Of a stretch of DNA of 64,000 nucleotides, positions 36,168-48,352 are shown piece by piece. Below the pieces are notes generated by a model. That model was not told the DNA's origin. It saw only the letters and a list, made by a program, of their open reading frames with translations, and searched no databases. A program made the translations under genes and the position numbers. Positions within the stretch are counted from its first letter, which is position 1. Every line of letters starts with the position of its first letter. The stretch covers positions 1 through 64,000 of the forward strand of contig NZ_JAIJZW010000014.1 of assembly GCF_019753765.1 (NCBI RefSeq). The letters are read 5' to 3'. Origin of the DNA: Microbacterium marinilacus. GTDB taxonomy: Bacteria; Actinomycetota; Actinomycetes; Actinomycetales; Microbacteriaceae.

Positions 36168-38594
36168 TCAGGCGGGGCGGGGGCGGGAGTACTCCAGCTC
36201 GGGGCGGCCGCGGGCGCCGTGGCGCGGCGCGCGCACCGCGACGCCGCGGTCGGCCAGGTGCTCGAGGTAGCGCCGGGCGGTCACCCGGGACAGGCCGAGG
36301 CGCTCCGCGACCTCGGTGGCCGAGCGCGGCGACGCCGCCGCGGCCAGCAGATCGGACACCGCGTCGAGCGTCTGCTCCGACAGCCCCTTCGGAAGACCCG
36401 GGGCGTTGGAGGTGCGCAGCGCCGCGAACGCCGTGTCGACCTCGCGCTGGCTGAGCGTCGAGACCGGGGCCCGCATCCGGTCGAAGAAGTCCTTGTAGGC
36501 GGCCAGCTTCTGCGCGAACACCTCGAACACGAACGGCTTGATGAGGTACTGCACGACGCCGACGGCGACCGCCTGCCGCACCGACTCGAGCTCGCGCACC
36601 GCCGTCACCGCGATCACGTCCACGATCAGCCCGGACGCGCGGAGCTCCCGGCAGAGGTCCAGGCCGTGGCCGTCGGGCAGGTTGAGGTCGAGCAGCAGGA
36701 GGTGGATGCGCTCGCCGCGCTCGACGGCGTCGCGCAGCGCCCGGCGCGCGGCGCTGACGGTGAGGGCCACGCCGACGGCGTCGAAGCCGTCGAGTCGGCG
36801 GACGTACTCGGCATGGGCCGCCGCGGTGCGGGCGTCGTCCTCGACGACCAGAACGCGGATCACGCGCTCGCCTCCGCCCGCGGGCTCCGGCGCCGGCAGG
36901 ATCGCCGTGAACACCGCGCCCCCGCCGGGAGCGGCCGTCACCTCGATCGTGCCGCCGAGCCCCTCGACCACCTGGCGCACGAGCGTCAGCCCGTACCCGT
37001 GGGCCTGCGACTCCGTGTCCTTCGTCGAGTAGCCGCGGCGGAAGATCCGGTCGCGGTCGGCCTCGGCGACGCCGTCGCCGCTGTCGGAGACCTGGAACAC
37101 GAGCGAGCCGTCGTCGGCGCTCGCGAGGTACACCTCGACCCACGCGTCGGTGTCGCCCGTCCGCGCCGCGCGCGACGCCGCCGCGTCGGTCGCGTTGTCG
37201 ATCAGGTTGCCCAGGATGGTGACGACGTCGGCGGGCTGCAGCCCCTGCGTCCCGGGGGCGAGGTGCGTCTCGAAATGCATCTCGACGGCCCTCTCATGCG
37301 CCTGCGCGGCCTTCCCGAGCATGAGCGCCGCGATCACCGGCTCGTCCACGGCGTGGAGCACCCGGTCGGCGAGACGCTGGCCGAGGTCGCGCTCGGACGC
37401 GGCGAAGGTCAGCGCCTCGTCGGCCTGCCCCAGCTCGATCAGCGTCGCGATGGTGTGCAGGCGGTTGTCGAACTCGTGCGCCTGCGCGCGCAGCGCGTCG
37501 GAGATCGTGCGCACCGACGACAGCTCCCCGGTCACGCGCCTCAGCTCGGTGCGGTCGCGGAGCGTGAGGATCTCGGCGGAGCGGCCGGCCAGTTCCGTCT
37601 GTTCCCGCGCCACGAGCAGGTCCTTCGCGGCGATCCGCACCACCTCGTCGCGGTCGTCGCCGGCGAGCACCGCGTGGACGTCCTCGGGCAGCCCGGCATC
37701 GTCGACCGCGAAGGGCGCGGGGCGGTCGATGCCCAGCATCCGCAGCGCCTGGTCGTTCGCCAGCACCACTCGGGGCGCGTGCCCGGGGCGGCGCTCGATG
37801 AGCAGCAGCCCCTCCTCGAGCGAGTGCAGCACCGCCTCGTGCGCCGCGAACAGCCGGGCGAGCTCGTCGGGATCGCGCCCGTCGGTCACCCGGTCGAGCC
37901 GGCGGAACAGCATCACCGCGGCGAGCGCGCCGAGCCCGACGACCACGACCGCGAACAGTCCCACGATCTGCAGGCGCACCAGGATCGCCTCGGTCACGTT
38001 CTCGAGCGTCACCCCGGCCGAGACCAGCCCGACGACCTCGCCGCCGGACAGGACGGGCGTGACGGCGCGCACCGACGGGCCGAGCGTCCCGGGATACACC
38101 TCGGTGAAGGTCTCGCCCTCCAGCGCCGGCTCGATCGTGCCGAGGAAGTCGCCGCCGATCCGCTCGGGGTTGGCGTGCGTGTACCGGGTGCGGTCGCTGT
38201 CCATGATGGTCACGTAGTCGACGCCCGTGGCGCGCAGGATGCCCTCGACGTAGGGCTGGAGCCGCGCGGACGCGCGCGTCACGGCGCCCTCGGGGTCGGC
38301 GGCCGCCTCCTCGTGCGCCTGGGCGACCGCCTGCACGACCGTCGGGTCGATCGCGAGCGTGGTGGCGAGGTCGGTGCTGGTGCGCGCGGCCTGCGCGTTG
38401 GCCGAGGTATGGGCGTCGAAGGCGAGGCCCGCGAAGACCACCGCGGCTCCCGCGAGCAGCACCAGGGTGAACTCCACGAGGAAGCGACGCGCGACGCTGC
38501 GCCGGCGCTCGCGGATCGGCTGCGTCGGCGCAGGGCGCGACGCCGCCTGCGCGTCGCCTCGTTGCACCGCGTGCGGTCCGGACATGAAGCCCAT
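36168..38594 (-). CDS. Fused DcuS/CitA-type sensor kinase and DcuR/CitB-type response regulator
   Basis: One 808-residue frame carries both halves of a two-component system. The kinase has membrane segments at about 38-59 and 210-230 around an extracytoplasmic sensor domain, a cytoplasmic PAS region, QAHEFDNRLHTI with the phospho-acceptor His373, the N box NLIDNATDA, and DSGDG. After only about ten linker residues the regulator begins at Val578 with VIRVLVVEDD; the phospho-acceptor is Asp636 in LLLLDLNLPDG, and a C-terminal helix-turn-helix reads SATEVAERLGLSRVTARRYL. These are normally two proteins. ATG at 38594 has GGAGG five bases upstream. It is divergent from dctA, which it probably regulates in response to C4-dicarboxylates. 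Confidence 0.88.
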   Translation of the reverse strand: MGFMSGPHAVQRGDAQAASRPAPTQPIRERRRSVARRFLVEFTLVLLAGAAVVFAGLAFDAHTSANAQAARTSTDLATTLAIDPTVVQAVAQAHEEAAADPEGAVTRASARLQPYVEGILRATGVDYVTIMDSDRTRYTHANPERIGGDFLGTIEPALEGETFTEVYPGTLGPSVRAVTPVLSGGEVVGLVSAGVTLENVTEAILVRLQIVGLFAVVVVGLGALAAVMLFRRLDRVTDGRDPDELARLFAAHEAVLHSLEEGLLLIERRPGHAPRVVLANDQALRMLGIDRPAPFAVDDAGLPEDVHAVLAGDDRDEVVRIAAKDLLVAREQTELAGRSAEILTLRDRTELRRVTGELSSVRTISDALRAQAHEFDNRLHTIATLIELGQADEALTFAASERDLGQRLADRVLHAVDEPVIAALMLGKAAQAHERAVEMHFETHLAPGTQGLQPADVVTILGNLIDNATDAAASRAARTGDTDAWVEVYLASADDGSLVFQVSDSGDGVAEADRDRIFRRGYSTKDTESQAHGYGLTLVRQVVEGLGGTIEVTAAPGGGAVFTAILPAPEPAGGGERVIRVLVVEDDARTAAAHAEYVRRLDGFDAVGVALTVSAARRALRDAVERGERIHLLLLDLNLPDGHGLDLCRELRASGLIVDVIAVTAVRELESVRQAVAVGVVQYLIKPFVFEVFAQKLAAYKDFFDRMRAPVSTLSQREVDTAFAALRTSNAPGLPKGLSEQTLDAVSDLLAAAASPRSATEVAERLGLSRVTARRYLEHLADRGVAVRAPRHGARGRPELEYSRPRPA
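36861..36875 (-). promoter_or_regulatory. Internal ribosome site and GTG start of the response-regulator half
   Basis: GGAGG at 36875-36871, seven bases, then GTG at 36863 in frame with the fusion. It would yield a free 231-residue regulator, the normal size for DcuR/CitB proteins. The same GTG is part of GTGA, so in another frame a kinase would stop exactly here, as in ordinary overlapping kinase-regulator pairs. Confidence 0.6.
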
Positions 38595-38763
38595 TCTGAC
38601 CTCCGCCGCGCCGCGCCGCGGCCCCGTCGGTGCGAACACTATGCACGCAAATGTCGCGCGGCACCGGCGCGCCGCCAGGATCGGGACGCACGCCGACGGC
38701 GTCGTGCCCGCGCCCCCTCCGCGAGAGGAGGGCGGGTCGACGCCCCGATCAGAGGAGATCCTG

Positions 38764-40179
38764 ATGGCGACGACGCCTCAGAACACCACGCAGTCCCGCC
38801 GATCACGCGGGATCGACAAGCAGCACTGGCTCTACATCGCGGTCATCATCGCCGTGATCGCGGGCATCGCCGTCGGGCTCGTCTGGCCCGAGTTCGGCGC
38901 CTCCCTCGCCTGGATCGGCAAGGGCTTCGTCTCGCTCATCAAGATGATGATCGCGCCCGTCATCTTCTGCACGATCGTGCTGGGCATCGGATCCATCGCC
39001 AAGGCGGCCACCGTGGGCAAGGTCGGCGGCCTGGCCCTCGGCTACTTCCTGGTGATGTCGACGTTCGCGCTCATCATCGGCCTGCTGGTCGGCAACGTGC
39101 TGCACCCCGGCGAGGGGCTGCAGCTGGCGAACCCGGGCTACGAGATCGAGGGCGAGGCCGAGACGACGACCGACTTCGTCCTGGGCATCATCCCCACCAC
39201 CCTGGTGTCGCCGCTCGTCGGCGACTCGGTGCTGCAGGTGCTGTTCGTGGCGCTGCTCGTCGGCTTCGCGGTGCAGCAGCTCGGCAAGCGCGGCGAGCCC
39301 ATCCTCGACGGCATCCGGCACTTCCAGACCGTGGTGTTCCGCGTGCTGACCATGGTGCTGTGGGTTGCGCCGGTCGGCGCCTTCGGGGCGATCGCCGGCG
39401 TCGTGGGCGAGACCGGATGGGGCGCGGTCGTGTCGCTCGGCACGCTCATGGCCGGCTTCTACATCACCTGCATCCTGTTCATCGGCGTGGTGCTGGCCGC
39501 CGTGCTGTGGCTCGTGGCGCGGATCAACATCTTCTCGCTCATGAAGTACCTCGGCCGCGAGTACCTGCTGATCGTCTCGACCTCGTCCAGCGAGTCGGCG
39601 CTGCCGCGCCTCATCGCGAAGATGGAGCACGTGGGCGTCTCGAAGCCCGTCGCCGGGATCACGGTGCCGACCGGGTACTCGTTCAACCTCGACGGCACCG
39701 CGATCTACCTGACCATGGCGTCGCTGTTCATCGCGACCGCGATGGGCACGCCGCTGACGGTGCCCGAGCAGATCGGCCTGCTGGTGTTCATGATCATCGC
39801 GTCGAAGGGCGCCGCCGGCGTCTCGGGCGCCGGGCTCGCGACCCTCGCGGGCGGGCTGCAGACCTACCGGCCCGACCTGGTCGACGGCGTGGGCATCATC
39901 GCCGGCATCGACCGGTTCATGTCCGAGGCCCGCGCGCTGACGAACTTCACCGGCAACGCGGTGGCGGCGGTCGTGGTCGGCACCTGGACGCGCGAGTTCG
40001 ACCGGCCGCGCGCGCTGGAGGTGCTGCGCGGGGACCTGCCGTTCGACGAGCGCACCATGGTGGGCGACGGCCACGGGGCGGCGGCCGAGCCCGCCGAGGA
40101 CGAGCTGCCGGAGCTGCCGCGCGACGGGCAGGGTCCGTCGCCGATCTCGGCCACCATCCCCACCGGCACGCGCCGCTGA
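38764..40179 (+). CDS. dctA: C4-dicarboxylate:cation symporter, DctA family
   Basis: The 471-residue transporter belongs to the glutamate/dicarboxylate symporter family (DAACS). Signature segments are LIKMMIAPVIFCTIVLGI, the serine-rich re-entrant loop VSTSSSESALPRLI, GITVPTGYSFNLDGTAIYLT, and ASKGAAGVSGAGL. Then comes IDRFMSEARALTNFTGNAVA, with the conserved cation and substrate residues. ATG at 38764 has GAGGAG six bases upstream. A long Pro/Glu-rich tail extends beyond the usual C-terminus. The divergent sensor-regulator of the DcuS/CitA class indicates induction by succinate, fumarate, malate or citrate, which is inference from context. Confidence 0.93.
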   Translation: MATTPQNTTQSRRSRGIDKQHWLYIAVIIAVIAGIAVGLVWPEFGASLAWIGKGFVSLIKMMIAPVIFCTIVLGIGSIAKAATVGKVGGLALGYFLVMSTFALIIGLLVGNVLHPGEGLQLANPGYEIEGEAETTTDFVLGIIPTTLVSPLVGDSVLQVLFVALLVGFAVQQLGKRGEPILDGIRHFQTVVFRVLTMVLWVAPVGAFGAIAGVVGETGWGAVVSLGTLMAGFYITCILFIGVVLAAVLWLVARINIFSLMKYLGREYLLIVSTSSSESALPRLIAKMEHVGVSKPVAGITVPTGYSFNLDGTAIYLTMASLFIATAMGTPLTVPEQIGLLVFMIIASKGAAGVSGAGLATLAGGLQTYRPDLVDGVGIIAGIDRFMSEARALTNFTGNAVAAVVVGTWTREFDRPRALEVLRGDLPFDERTMVGDGHGAAAEPAEDELPELPRDGQGPSPISATIPTGTRR

Positions 40180-40194
40180 GGACCGGCCCCCTCG

Positions 40195-40236
40195 AGGCCC
40201 GGCTCGGGTGGTCTTCGCACCGCCCGGGCCGGGCCT
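40195..40236. terminator. Bidirectional terminator between dctA and the ComB-family gene
   Basis: AGGCCCGGCNCGGGNGGT pairs with its complement over about 18 bp, with two G-U pairs on one strand and a six-base loop. It starts 16 bases after the dctA stop and sits between convergent genes. Confidence 0.85.
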
Positions 40237-40289
40237 TCGTCATGGCTCCGGGGCGCGCTCGACGGGCGGTCGGCCCCGGGCCTCGCCGC

Positions 40290-40922
40290 TCAGAGGGCGG
40301 CGAAGACGCCGTCGCGGAGCACGGGCACGGCGTCGAGGTCGTCGACCCTCGCCGCGGCGAGCACCTCGCCGTGCCGAGCGTCTCCCTCGAGCTCGCGCCC
40401 CGATCCGCTCGCGGTGAGCAGGTGCTTCGCGGCACGGCGGAGGGACGCGAACGACTCGGCGGCGGCGACGGCCTCGGGCGAGGAGTGGTCGATCCCGAGG
40501 GGCGTGAGCGCGTCGACGACGGCGCCGGCGCCGAGGAGGTCCTCCACGGCGAAGCGGAGGGTGCCGCCGGGGGCCAGCTCCCCGCCGGCGATCACGGCGA
40601 CGGACGTGCGCGCGCCGCGCCGCTCCTGCTCCGCCTTGACGGCGGCGGCGACAGCGGAGGCGTTGCGCAGCGCGGCGGCGAGCACGAGCGGTCGGTGCGC
40701 GAGCTCACCCGCCGCCCTCGCGACCGCGGCGCCGTTCACGGAGTGGGCGGCCGCGTCGGCCAGCACGACCCTGCCGCCGGCGGCGACGGCCGCCGCGACG
40801 TTCGACGAGAAGCGGATGACGTCGACCACCACGTACACGTCGGCCGGCGCGAGGCGTGCGACGCCGTCGACGCCCCAGTCGAGGCGGACCTGATAGGCGG
40901 ACTGGTCGAACGGGGTGCTCAC
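40290..40922 (-). CDS. 2-phosphosulfolactate phosphatase family protein (ComB-like)
   Basis: The 210-residue protein matches the ComB fold: YVVVDVIRFSSNVAAAVAAGG at the N-terminus, an HSVNGAAVARAA segment, VIAGGEL, and LRFAVEDLLGAGAVVDALT with conserved acidic residues. ComB hydrolyses 2-phosphosulfolactate in coenzyme M synthesis in methanogens; many bacteria carry orphan homologues with no known substrate, and neither ComA nor ComC is near this one. GTG at 40920-40922 is the start because TACGCT lies six bases upstream and the family N-terminus fits. I would not assign the enzymatic name without testing. Confidence 0.8.
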   Translation of the reverse strand: MSTPFDQSAYQVRLDWGVDGVARLAPADVYVVVDVIRFSSNVAAAVAAGGRVVLADAAAHSVNGAAVARAAGELAHRPLVLAAALRNASAVAAAVKAEQERRGARTSVAVIAGGELAPGGTLRFAVEDLLGAGAVVDALTPLGIDHSSPEAVAAAESFASLRRAAKHLLTASGSGRELEGDARHGEVLAAARVDDLDAVPVLRDGVFAAL

Positions 40923-40928
40923 CCGATC

Positions 40929-40934
40929 AGCGTA
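40929..40934 (-). promoter_or_regulatory. -10 hexamer TACGCT for the ComB-like gene (leaderless pattern)
   Basis: TACGCT, GATCGG, GTG at 40922 on the minus strand; no ribosome site. Confidence 0.45.
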
Positions 40935-41037
40935 GGCGCCGGCGGGAGCGGCACCCGCGCGGCACCCGCGCGGCATCGGGCGCGCGTGCGGCGCCGGCGT
41001 AGCGCCCGCGGCCCCGAGCGGTGCAATAGTGGGCCAC

Positions 41038-41532
41038 ATGCGGATCCTGCAGAAGCTCGTGCTGGACGTCGATGCGGACGCGGCCTGGCGCGCGCTGCAC
41101 TCCCCCGCCACGATGGCCGAGCTGTACGGCCCGCTGATGCGGCTCGAGTCCCTGACCGCCGAGGGGCTGCCCACGCGATGGGAACCGGGCGCCGACGCCC
41201 CCGTGCGCTACACCGGGCTGGGGCTCGGCCTCGGCACGCACCTCATCTCGATCCGGGACCGCAGCACGTCGGACTCCCACGGGGCGGTCCGCATCCTGCG
41301 CGACGTGGGCACGCCGCTCACGGGGCCGCTCGCGACGCTGGACGTCTGGGACCACCAGATGGCGGTGTCGCCGCTGCCCGGCGACGCCTCGCGCACCCTG
41401 TGGCGCGAACGGCTGGTGGTGCGCGGCTGGTCGGCCGCCGCGCTGTGGCCGGTGCTGTGGTCGATGTGGCAGTGGCGCGGGGCGCGGCTGCGGCAGATCG
41501 CGCCGACCTGGAGCGACGGCGCCGATGGCTGA
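41038..41532 (+). CDS. SRPBCC-like small protein
   Basis: The 164-residue protein begins MRILQKLVLDVDADAAWRAL, the usual opening strand and helix of START/SRPBCC hydrophobic-ligand proteins. It continues with a predicted beta meander (VRYTGLGLGLGTHLISIRD and LWRERLVVRGWSAAALWPVL) and a long C-terminal helix. No catalytic motif is visible and the ligand is unknown. ATG at 41038 is supported by AATAGT seven bases upstream; GTG at 41029 is a longer alternative. It overlaps the next gene by eight bases, so the two are translationally coupled. Confidence 0.7.
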   Translation: MRILQKLVLDVDADAAWRALHSPATMAELYGPLMRLESLTAEGLPTRWEPGADAPVRYTGLGLGLGTHLISIRDRSTSDSHGAVRILRDVGTPLTGPLATLDVWDHQMAVSPLPGDASRTLWRERLVVRGWSAAALWPVLWSMWQWRGARLRQIAPTWSDGADG

Positions 41533-42052
41533 CCCGGCGACGACGGGCCTGACCATCCGGCGCGCGGTGCCGGACGACGCCGGCCGGCTCAGCGAGGTGC
41601 ACGTGCGGACCTGGCAGATCGCCTACGCCGGGCTCATCCCGCAGGCCGTGCTCGACTCGCTCGACATCGTGGCGCGCGCCGCGCGCTGGCGCACCACCCT
41701 GGAGAGCACCTCCCGGCCCGGGGCGGGCGCCCGCGGCCGCACCTGGGTGGCGCTCGAGGGCGACGACCTCGTCGGCTTCAGCTCGTCGGGCCCCGCCCGC
41801 GAGGAGCAGGCGCCGTGGCCGCTCGAGCTCTGGGCGCTGTACGTGCACCCCCGCCGGCACGGCACGGACGCCGGCCGGCTGCTGGCCGACGCGGCGATCG
41901 GCGACCTGCCGGCCTTCCTCTGGGTGCTCGACGGCAACGACCGCGCGATCCGGTTCTACGAGAAGATCGGCTTCGCCTTCGACGGCGCCACGAAGGACGA
42001 GCGCCACGGCGGCGTGATGCTGCACGAGCGCCGGATGGTCCGCGGGATCTGA
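41525..42052 (+). CDS. GNAT-family N-acetyltransferase
   Basis: The 175-residue protein has the GNAT layout. TIRRAVPDDAGRLSEVHVRTW forms the first strand and helix, and WVALEGDDLVGFSS and ELWALYVHPRRHGTDAGRLL correspond to the acetyl-CoA pyrophosphate site, where the usual R/QxxGxG/A appears as RRHGTDAG. DRAIRFYEKIGFAFDG is motif B. The acceptor is unknown. It overlaps the end of the SRPBCC-like gene by eight bases. The 168 bases that follow, to the convergent permease gene, show no gene or convincing terminator. Confidence 0.85.
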   Translation: MADPATTGLTIRRAVPDDAGRLSEVHVRTWQIAYAGLIPQAVLDSLDIVARAARWRTTLESTSRPGAGARGRTWVALEGDDLVGFSSSGPAREEQAPWPLELWALYVHPRRHGTDAGRLLADAAIGDLPAFLWVLDGNDRAIRFYEKIGFAFDGATKDERHGGVMLHERRMVRGI

Positions 42053-42220
42053 CCGATCCCGTCCGCCGGGGCTCCGGCCCTCGGCGCCCGCCCCGCGCAC
42101 GTCGCAGGGGCATCCCACCCCGCCGCCACGCGTGCGGCGCCACGTCCCCTCCCGCCCCACCGCGTCCTGCGCACTGCGCGAGACGGCCGCGGGCCGGGAT
42201 GCGCCGGCGACGGGACGGCG

Positions 42221-43686
42221 TCAGTCGGCGGCGAGGGCCTCGACCGGGGCGACGCGCGTGGCGAGGCGCGTCGGAGTGACGGCGGCGATGAGGGTGAGCA
42301 CCGCCGTGGCCAGCACGACCAGCGCCACCGGCAGCCACGGCACCGACGGCATGACCAAGGACCCCGCCGGGCCGCCGGGGACGGTCGGCACGGCGCCGAG
42401 CAGCGACTGCGCCGCAGCCCATCCGTAGCCGATGCCGAGCAGCAGGCCGAGCGCCAGCGCGGCGATCGTGATGTGCGCGGACTCGAGAAGGACCATGACG
42501 CGCACCTGCCGGCCGGACAGTCCCAGCGCCCGCAGCAGCCCCAGCTCGGCGCGGCGCTGCACGACGCCGATCGTCAGCAGGTTCACCAGGCCGACCCCGG
42601 CGATCACCGCCGACACCGCGACCAGGCCCATCATCACGTATGAGAACGTGTCGAGGATGGCGGCGAACTCGGCGTCGAGCGTGCCGCCCGAGTTGGCCGT
42701 CAGCACCGCCTTGGCCGACTCGGTCGCGACGGCGAACATGGTCACGAGCGTCACGCCCATCACCACGCCGATCGCCATGCGGCTCGAGCGCTCGGGGTAG
42801 CGCAGGGCGTTCTCGGCGGCGAGGCGCGCGGTGGCGTCGCTCCCGAACCAGCGTCCGACGACCCGCAGCACGGGCGGCATGATCATCGCCGCGCCGAGCA
42901 CGAGCCCGGTGAACGAGAACAGCCCCCCGAAGAACGCGATCACCACGCCCAGCGGCCCTGCGAGTCCGACGGCGATGCCGAGGCCCAGCAGCACCGCGCC
43001 GATCACGAACAGCACGATCGCCGCGGTGCTGCGCGCCGGGCGCCGCGTGGCGGGCTCGTGCGCCCGGGCGACGGAGCCGCCGAGCGCCTGCAGCGGGGTC
43101 ACGGCGAGCACGCGGCGGGAGCCCGCCCAGGCGGCGAGCCAGGTGGTGAGCGCGACGATCGCGGCGGGGATCAGCAGGGTGGCCTGGGCGACGGCGTAGT
43201 CGGCCTCCGAGCCGATCAGCCGGTCGCCGAGCGCCACCCCGCCCGCGGCGAGCGCGAGCCCCGCGACCAGCCCGACCGCGGCGCCGACGATGCCGACGAC
43301 GAGCCCCTGGCCCGCCACCTCGTCGCGCTGCGAGCGGGCCGAGGCGCCGATGAGGCGCATCAGCGCGATCCGCCGGGTGCGGCCGGCGACGATGGTCGAG
43401 AAGGTGTTGGCCGTCACGACGCCCGCCACGTAGACCGCGACGCCGACGAGGAGCACGCTCAGCACGCCGACGACGAGAGTGAGCATGTCGCTGTCGCCGA
43501 TGTAGGGGTCGGCCTTCAGCAGCGCGCCGATGTACCCGGTGGCGCTGATCAGGACCACGCCGAACGCGCTCGACAGGGCGGCGACGAGAATGCTCGCGCC
43601 CATGCCGCGCTCGCGCAGGAAGGCCAGGCGCGACCACCACGAGGCGGTGCCCGAGGTGTCGGGCACCACGGTCTCCAGCACGGCGG

Positions 43687-43690
<4 letters not shown>
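42221..43690 (-). CDS. ABC exporter permease, FtsX/MacB-type
   Basis: The 489-residue membrane protein contains two FtsX-like permease domains. The first has [21 protein letters not shown] and [14 protein letters not shown]; the second has [20 protein letters not shown] and [20 protein letters not shown]. Each has a coupling helix with the invariant LRALG/RLIGA pattern. About eight to ten membrane segments are evident, and there is no large extracytoplasmic domain. Starts at ATG 43690, which overlaps the stop of the ATPase gene as ATGA; GGGAG lies six bases upstream. With the ATPase it should form a lipid, peptide or drug exporter. Substrate unknown. Confidence 0.9.
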
Positions 43691-44502
<812 letters not shown>

Positions 44503-44509
44503 GGCAGCG

Positions 44510-44515
44510 ACGCTA
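44510..44515 (-). promoter_or_regulatory. -10 hexamer TAGCGT for the ABC exporter operon (leaderless pattern)
   Basis: TAGCGT, seven bases, ATG at 44502 on the minus strand; nothing resembling a ribosome site intervenes. Confidence 0.45.
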
Positions 44516-44659
44516 CGGAGACGGCGGCGCGGACGGATCGGCCGCGGGGCGCATCCGGATACATCGAAAGGATGATCCGCCGGCGGCGGCTCGGACCACC
44601 GACCCGTCCCCGCGTCGTCCCGTGACGACGGCCGTGTCGCCGATGTCCGAGACATCCGC

Positions 44660-47431
<2,772 letters not shown>

Positions 47432-47438
47432 CGCCGCG

Positions 47439-47474
47439 CGATGCCGCTCTCGCCTTCGGGCGAGGGCGGCATCG
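47439..47474 (+). terminator. UUCG-loop terminator of katG
   Basis: A 16-bp stem (CGATGCCGCNCTCGCC with one G-U pair) is closed by a TTCG tetraloop. It begins seven bases after the katG stop. Confidence 0.92.
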
Positions 47475-47546
47475 TCGTGTTCGGAGGAGACGTTCCGATC
47501 ACGACTTCGGGGCGGAGGCCCGTCCTGCGGCCCCCGTTGCCGGGGT

Positions 47547-47631
47547 ATGTCCCAGTTGCCGCCCGTTACCGCCGAACCATGTCCCAGTTACGGCCCGATT
47601 CCCGCGGTCGTAACGGCCAGAACGGGGACAT
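47547..47631. repeat. TGTCCCA short dispersed repeats, cluster 1
   Basis: Two direct copies, ATGTCCCAGTTGCCGCCCGT at 47547 and ATGTCCCAGTTACGGCCCGA at 47579, are followed by an inverted copy ending in GGGGACAT at 47631. The region between the katG terminator and the regulator gene otherwise shows nothing coding. Confidence 0.65.
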
Positions 47632-47678
47632 GATCGACGCCGGGTGCCGGGTCGTAGGCGCCGGGGCGCCGGGGCGAC

Positions 47679-48326
47679 CTACGCCAGGCCGTGCTCGAAC
47701 GCGAAGACCACCAGCTGCACCCGGTCGCGCAGCGACAGCTTCGTGAGGATGCGGCTGATGTGCGTCTTCACGGTGGCCTCGCTGAGGAACTCGCGCGCGG
47801 CGATCTCGGCGTTGCTGAGCCCGCGGGCCGCGAGCGCGAAGATCTCCCGCTCGCGCTCCGTGAGGTCGCCGTACGTGGCGGGGACGGGTCGCGGCGCCTC
47901 GCCGCTCTGCCCGAAGACGTGCGAGAAGAGGTCACGGGTGGCCGCCGCCGCGATCACCGCGGAGCCCGCGTGCACCGTGCGGATCGCGGCCAGCAGGAAC
48001 TCGGGCTCGGCGTCCTTGAGCAGGAAGCCGGACGCCCCCTGCTGGATCGCCCGCGCCGCCGCCTCGTCCAGATCGAACGTCGTCAGCATGACCACCTTCG
48101 GCGCGTCCGGCCGCTGCAGGAGCTCGGCCGTCGCCGTCAGGCCGTCCATGACGGGCATCCGGATGTCCATGAGCACCACGTCCGGCTCGGTCGCCCGCAC
48201 GACGTCGAGGGCCTCCCGCCCGTCGCCCGCCTCCCCCACGACCTCGAGGTCGGGCTGAGACGCCACGAGCATGCGGATCCCGGCGCGGAAGAGCGCCTGA
48301 TCGTCCACCAGCACCACACGGATCAT
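47679..48326 (-). CDS. NarL/LuxR-family response regulator
   Basis: The 215-residue regulator has a receiver domain with DDQALFRAG, the phospho-acceptor Asp54 in VLMDIRMPVMDG, and Lys in FLLKDAEP. The C-terminal LuxR helix-turn-helix runs LTEREREIFALAARGLSNAE and onward to VKTHISRILTKL. ATG at 48326 is preceded by CAGGAT six bases upstream, which can act as a -10 or supply AGGA as a ribosome site. It lies 133 bases after the cognate kinase gene; that gap and the region after its stop both contain TGTCCCA-type repeats. Regulon unknown. Confidence 0.94.
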   Translation of the reverse strand: MIRVVLVDDQALFRAGIRMLVASQPDLEVVGEAGDGREALDVVRATEPDVVLMDIRMPVMDGLTATAELLQRPDAPKVVMLTTFDLDEAAARAIQQGASGFLLKDAEPEFLLAAIRTVHAGSAVIAAAATRDLFSHVFGQSGEAPRPVPATYGDLTEREREIFALAARGLSNAEIAAREFLSEATVKTHISRILTKLSLRDRVQLVVFAFEHGLA

Positions 48327-48352
48327 GCGTCGATCCTGTCATCGCCGCGCCC

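Noticed and set aside
35619..41552. Plus-strand frame of 1977 codons
   Set aside because: It crosses five real genes on both strands; the sequence is low-complexity Arg/Ala and contains no domain.
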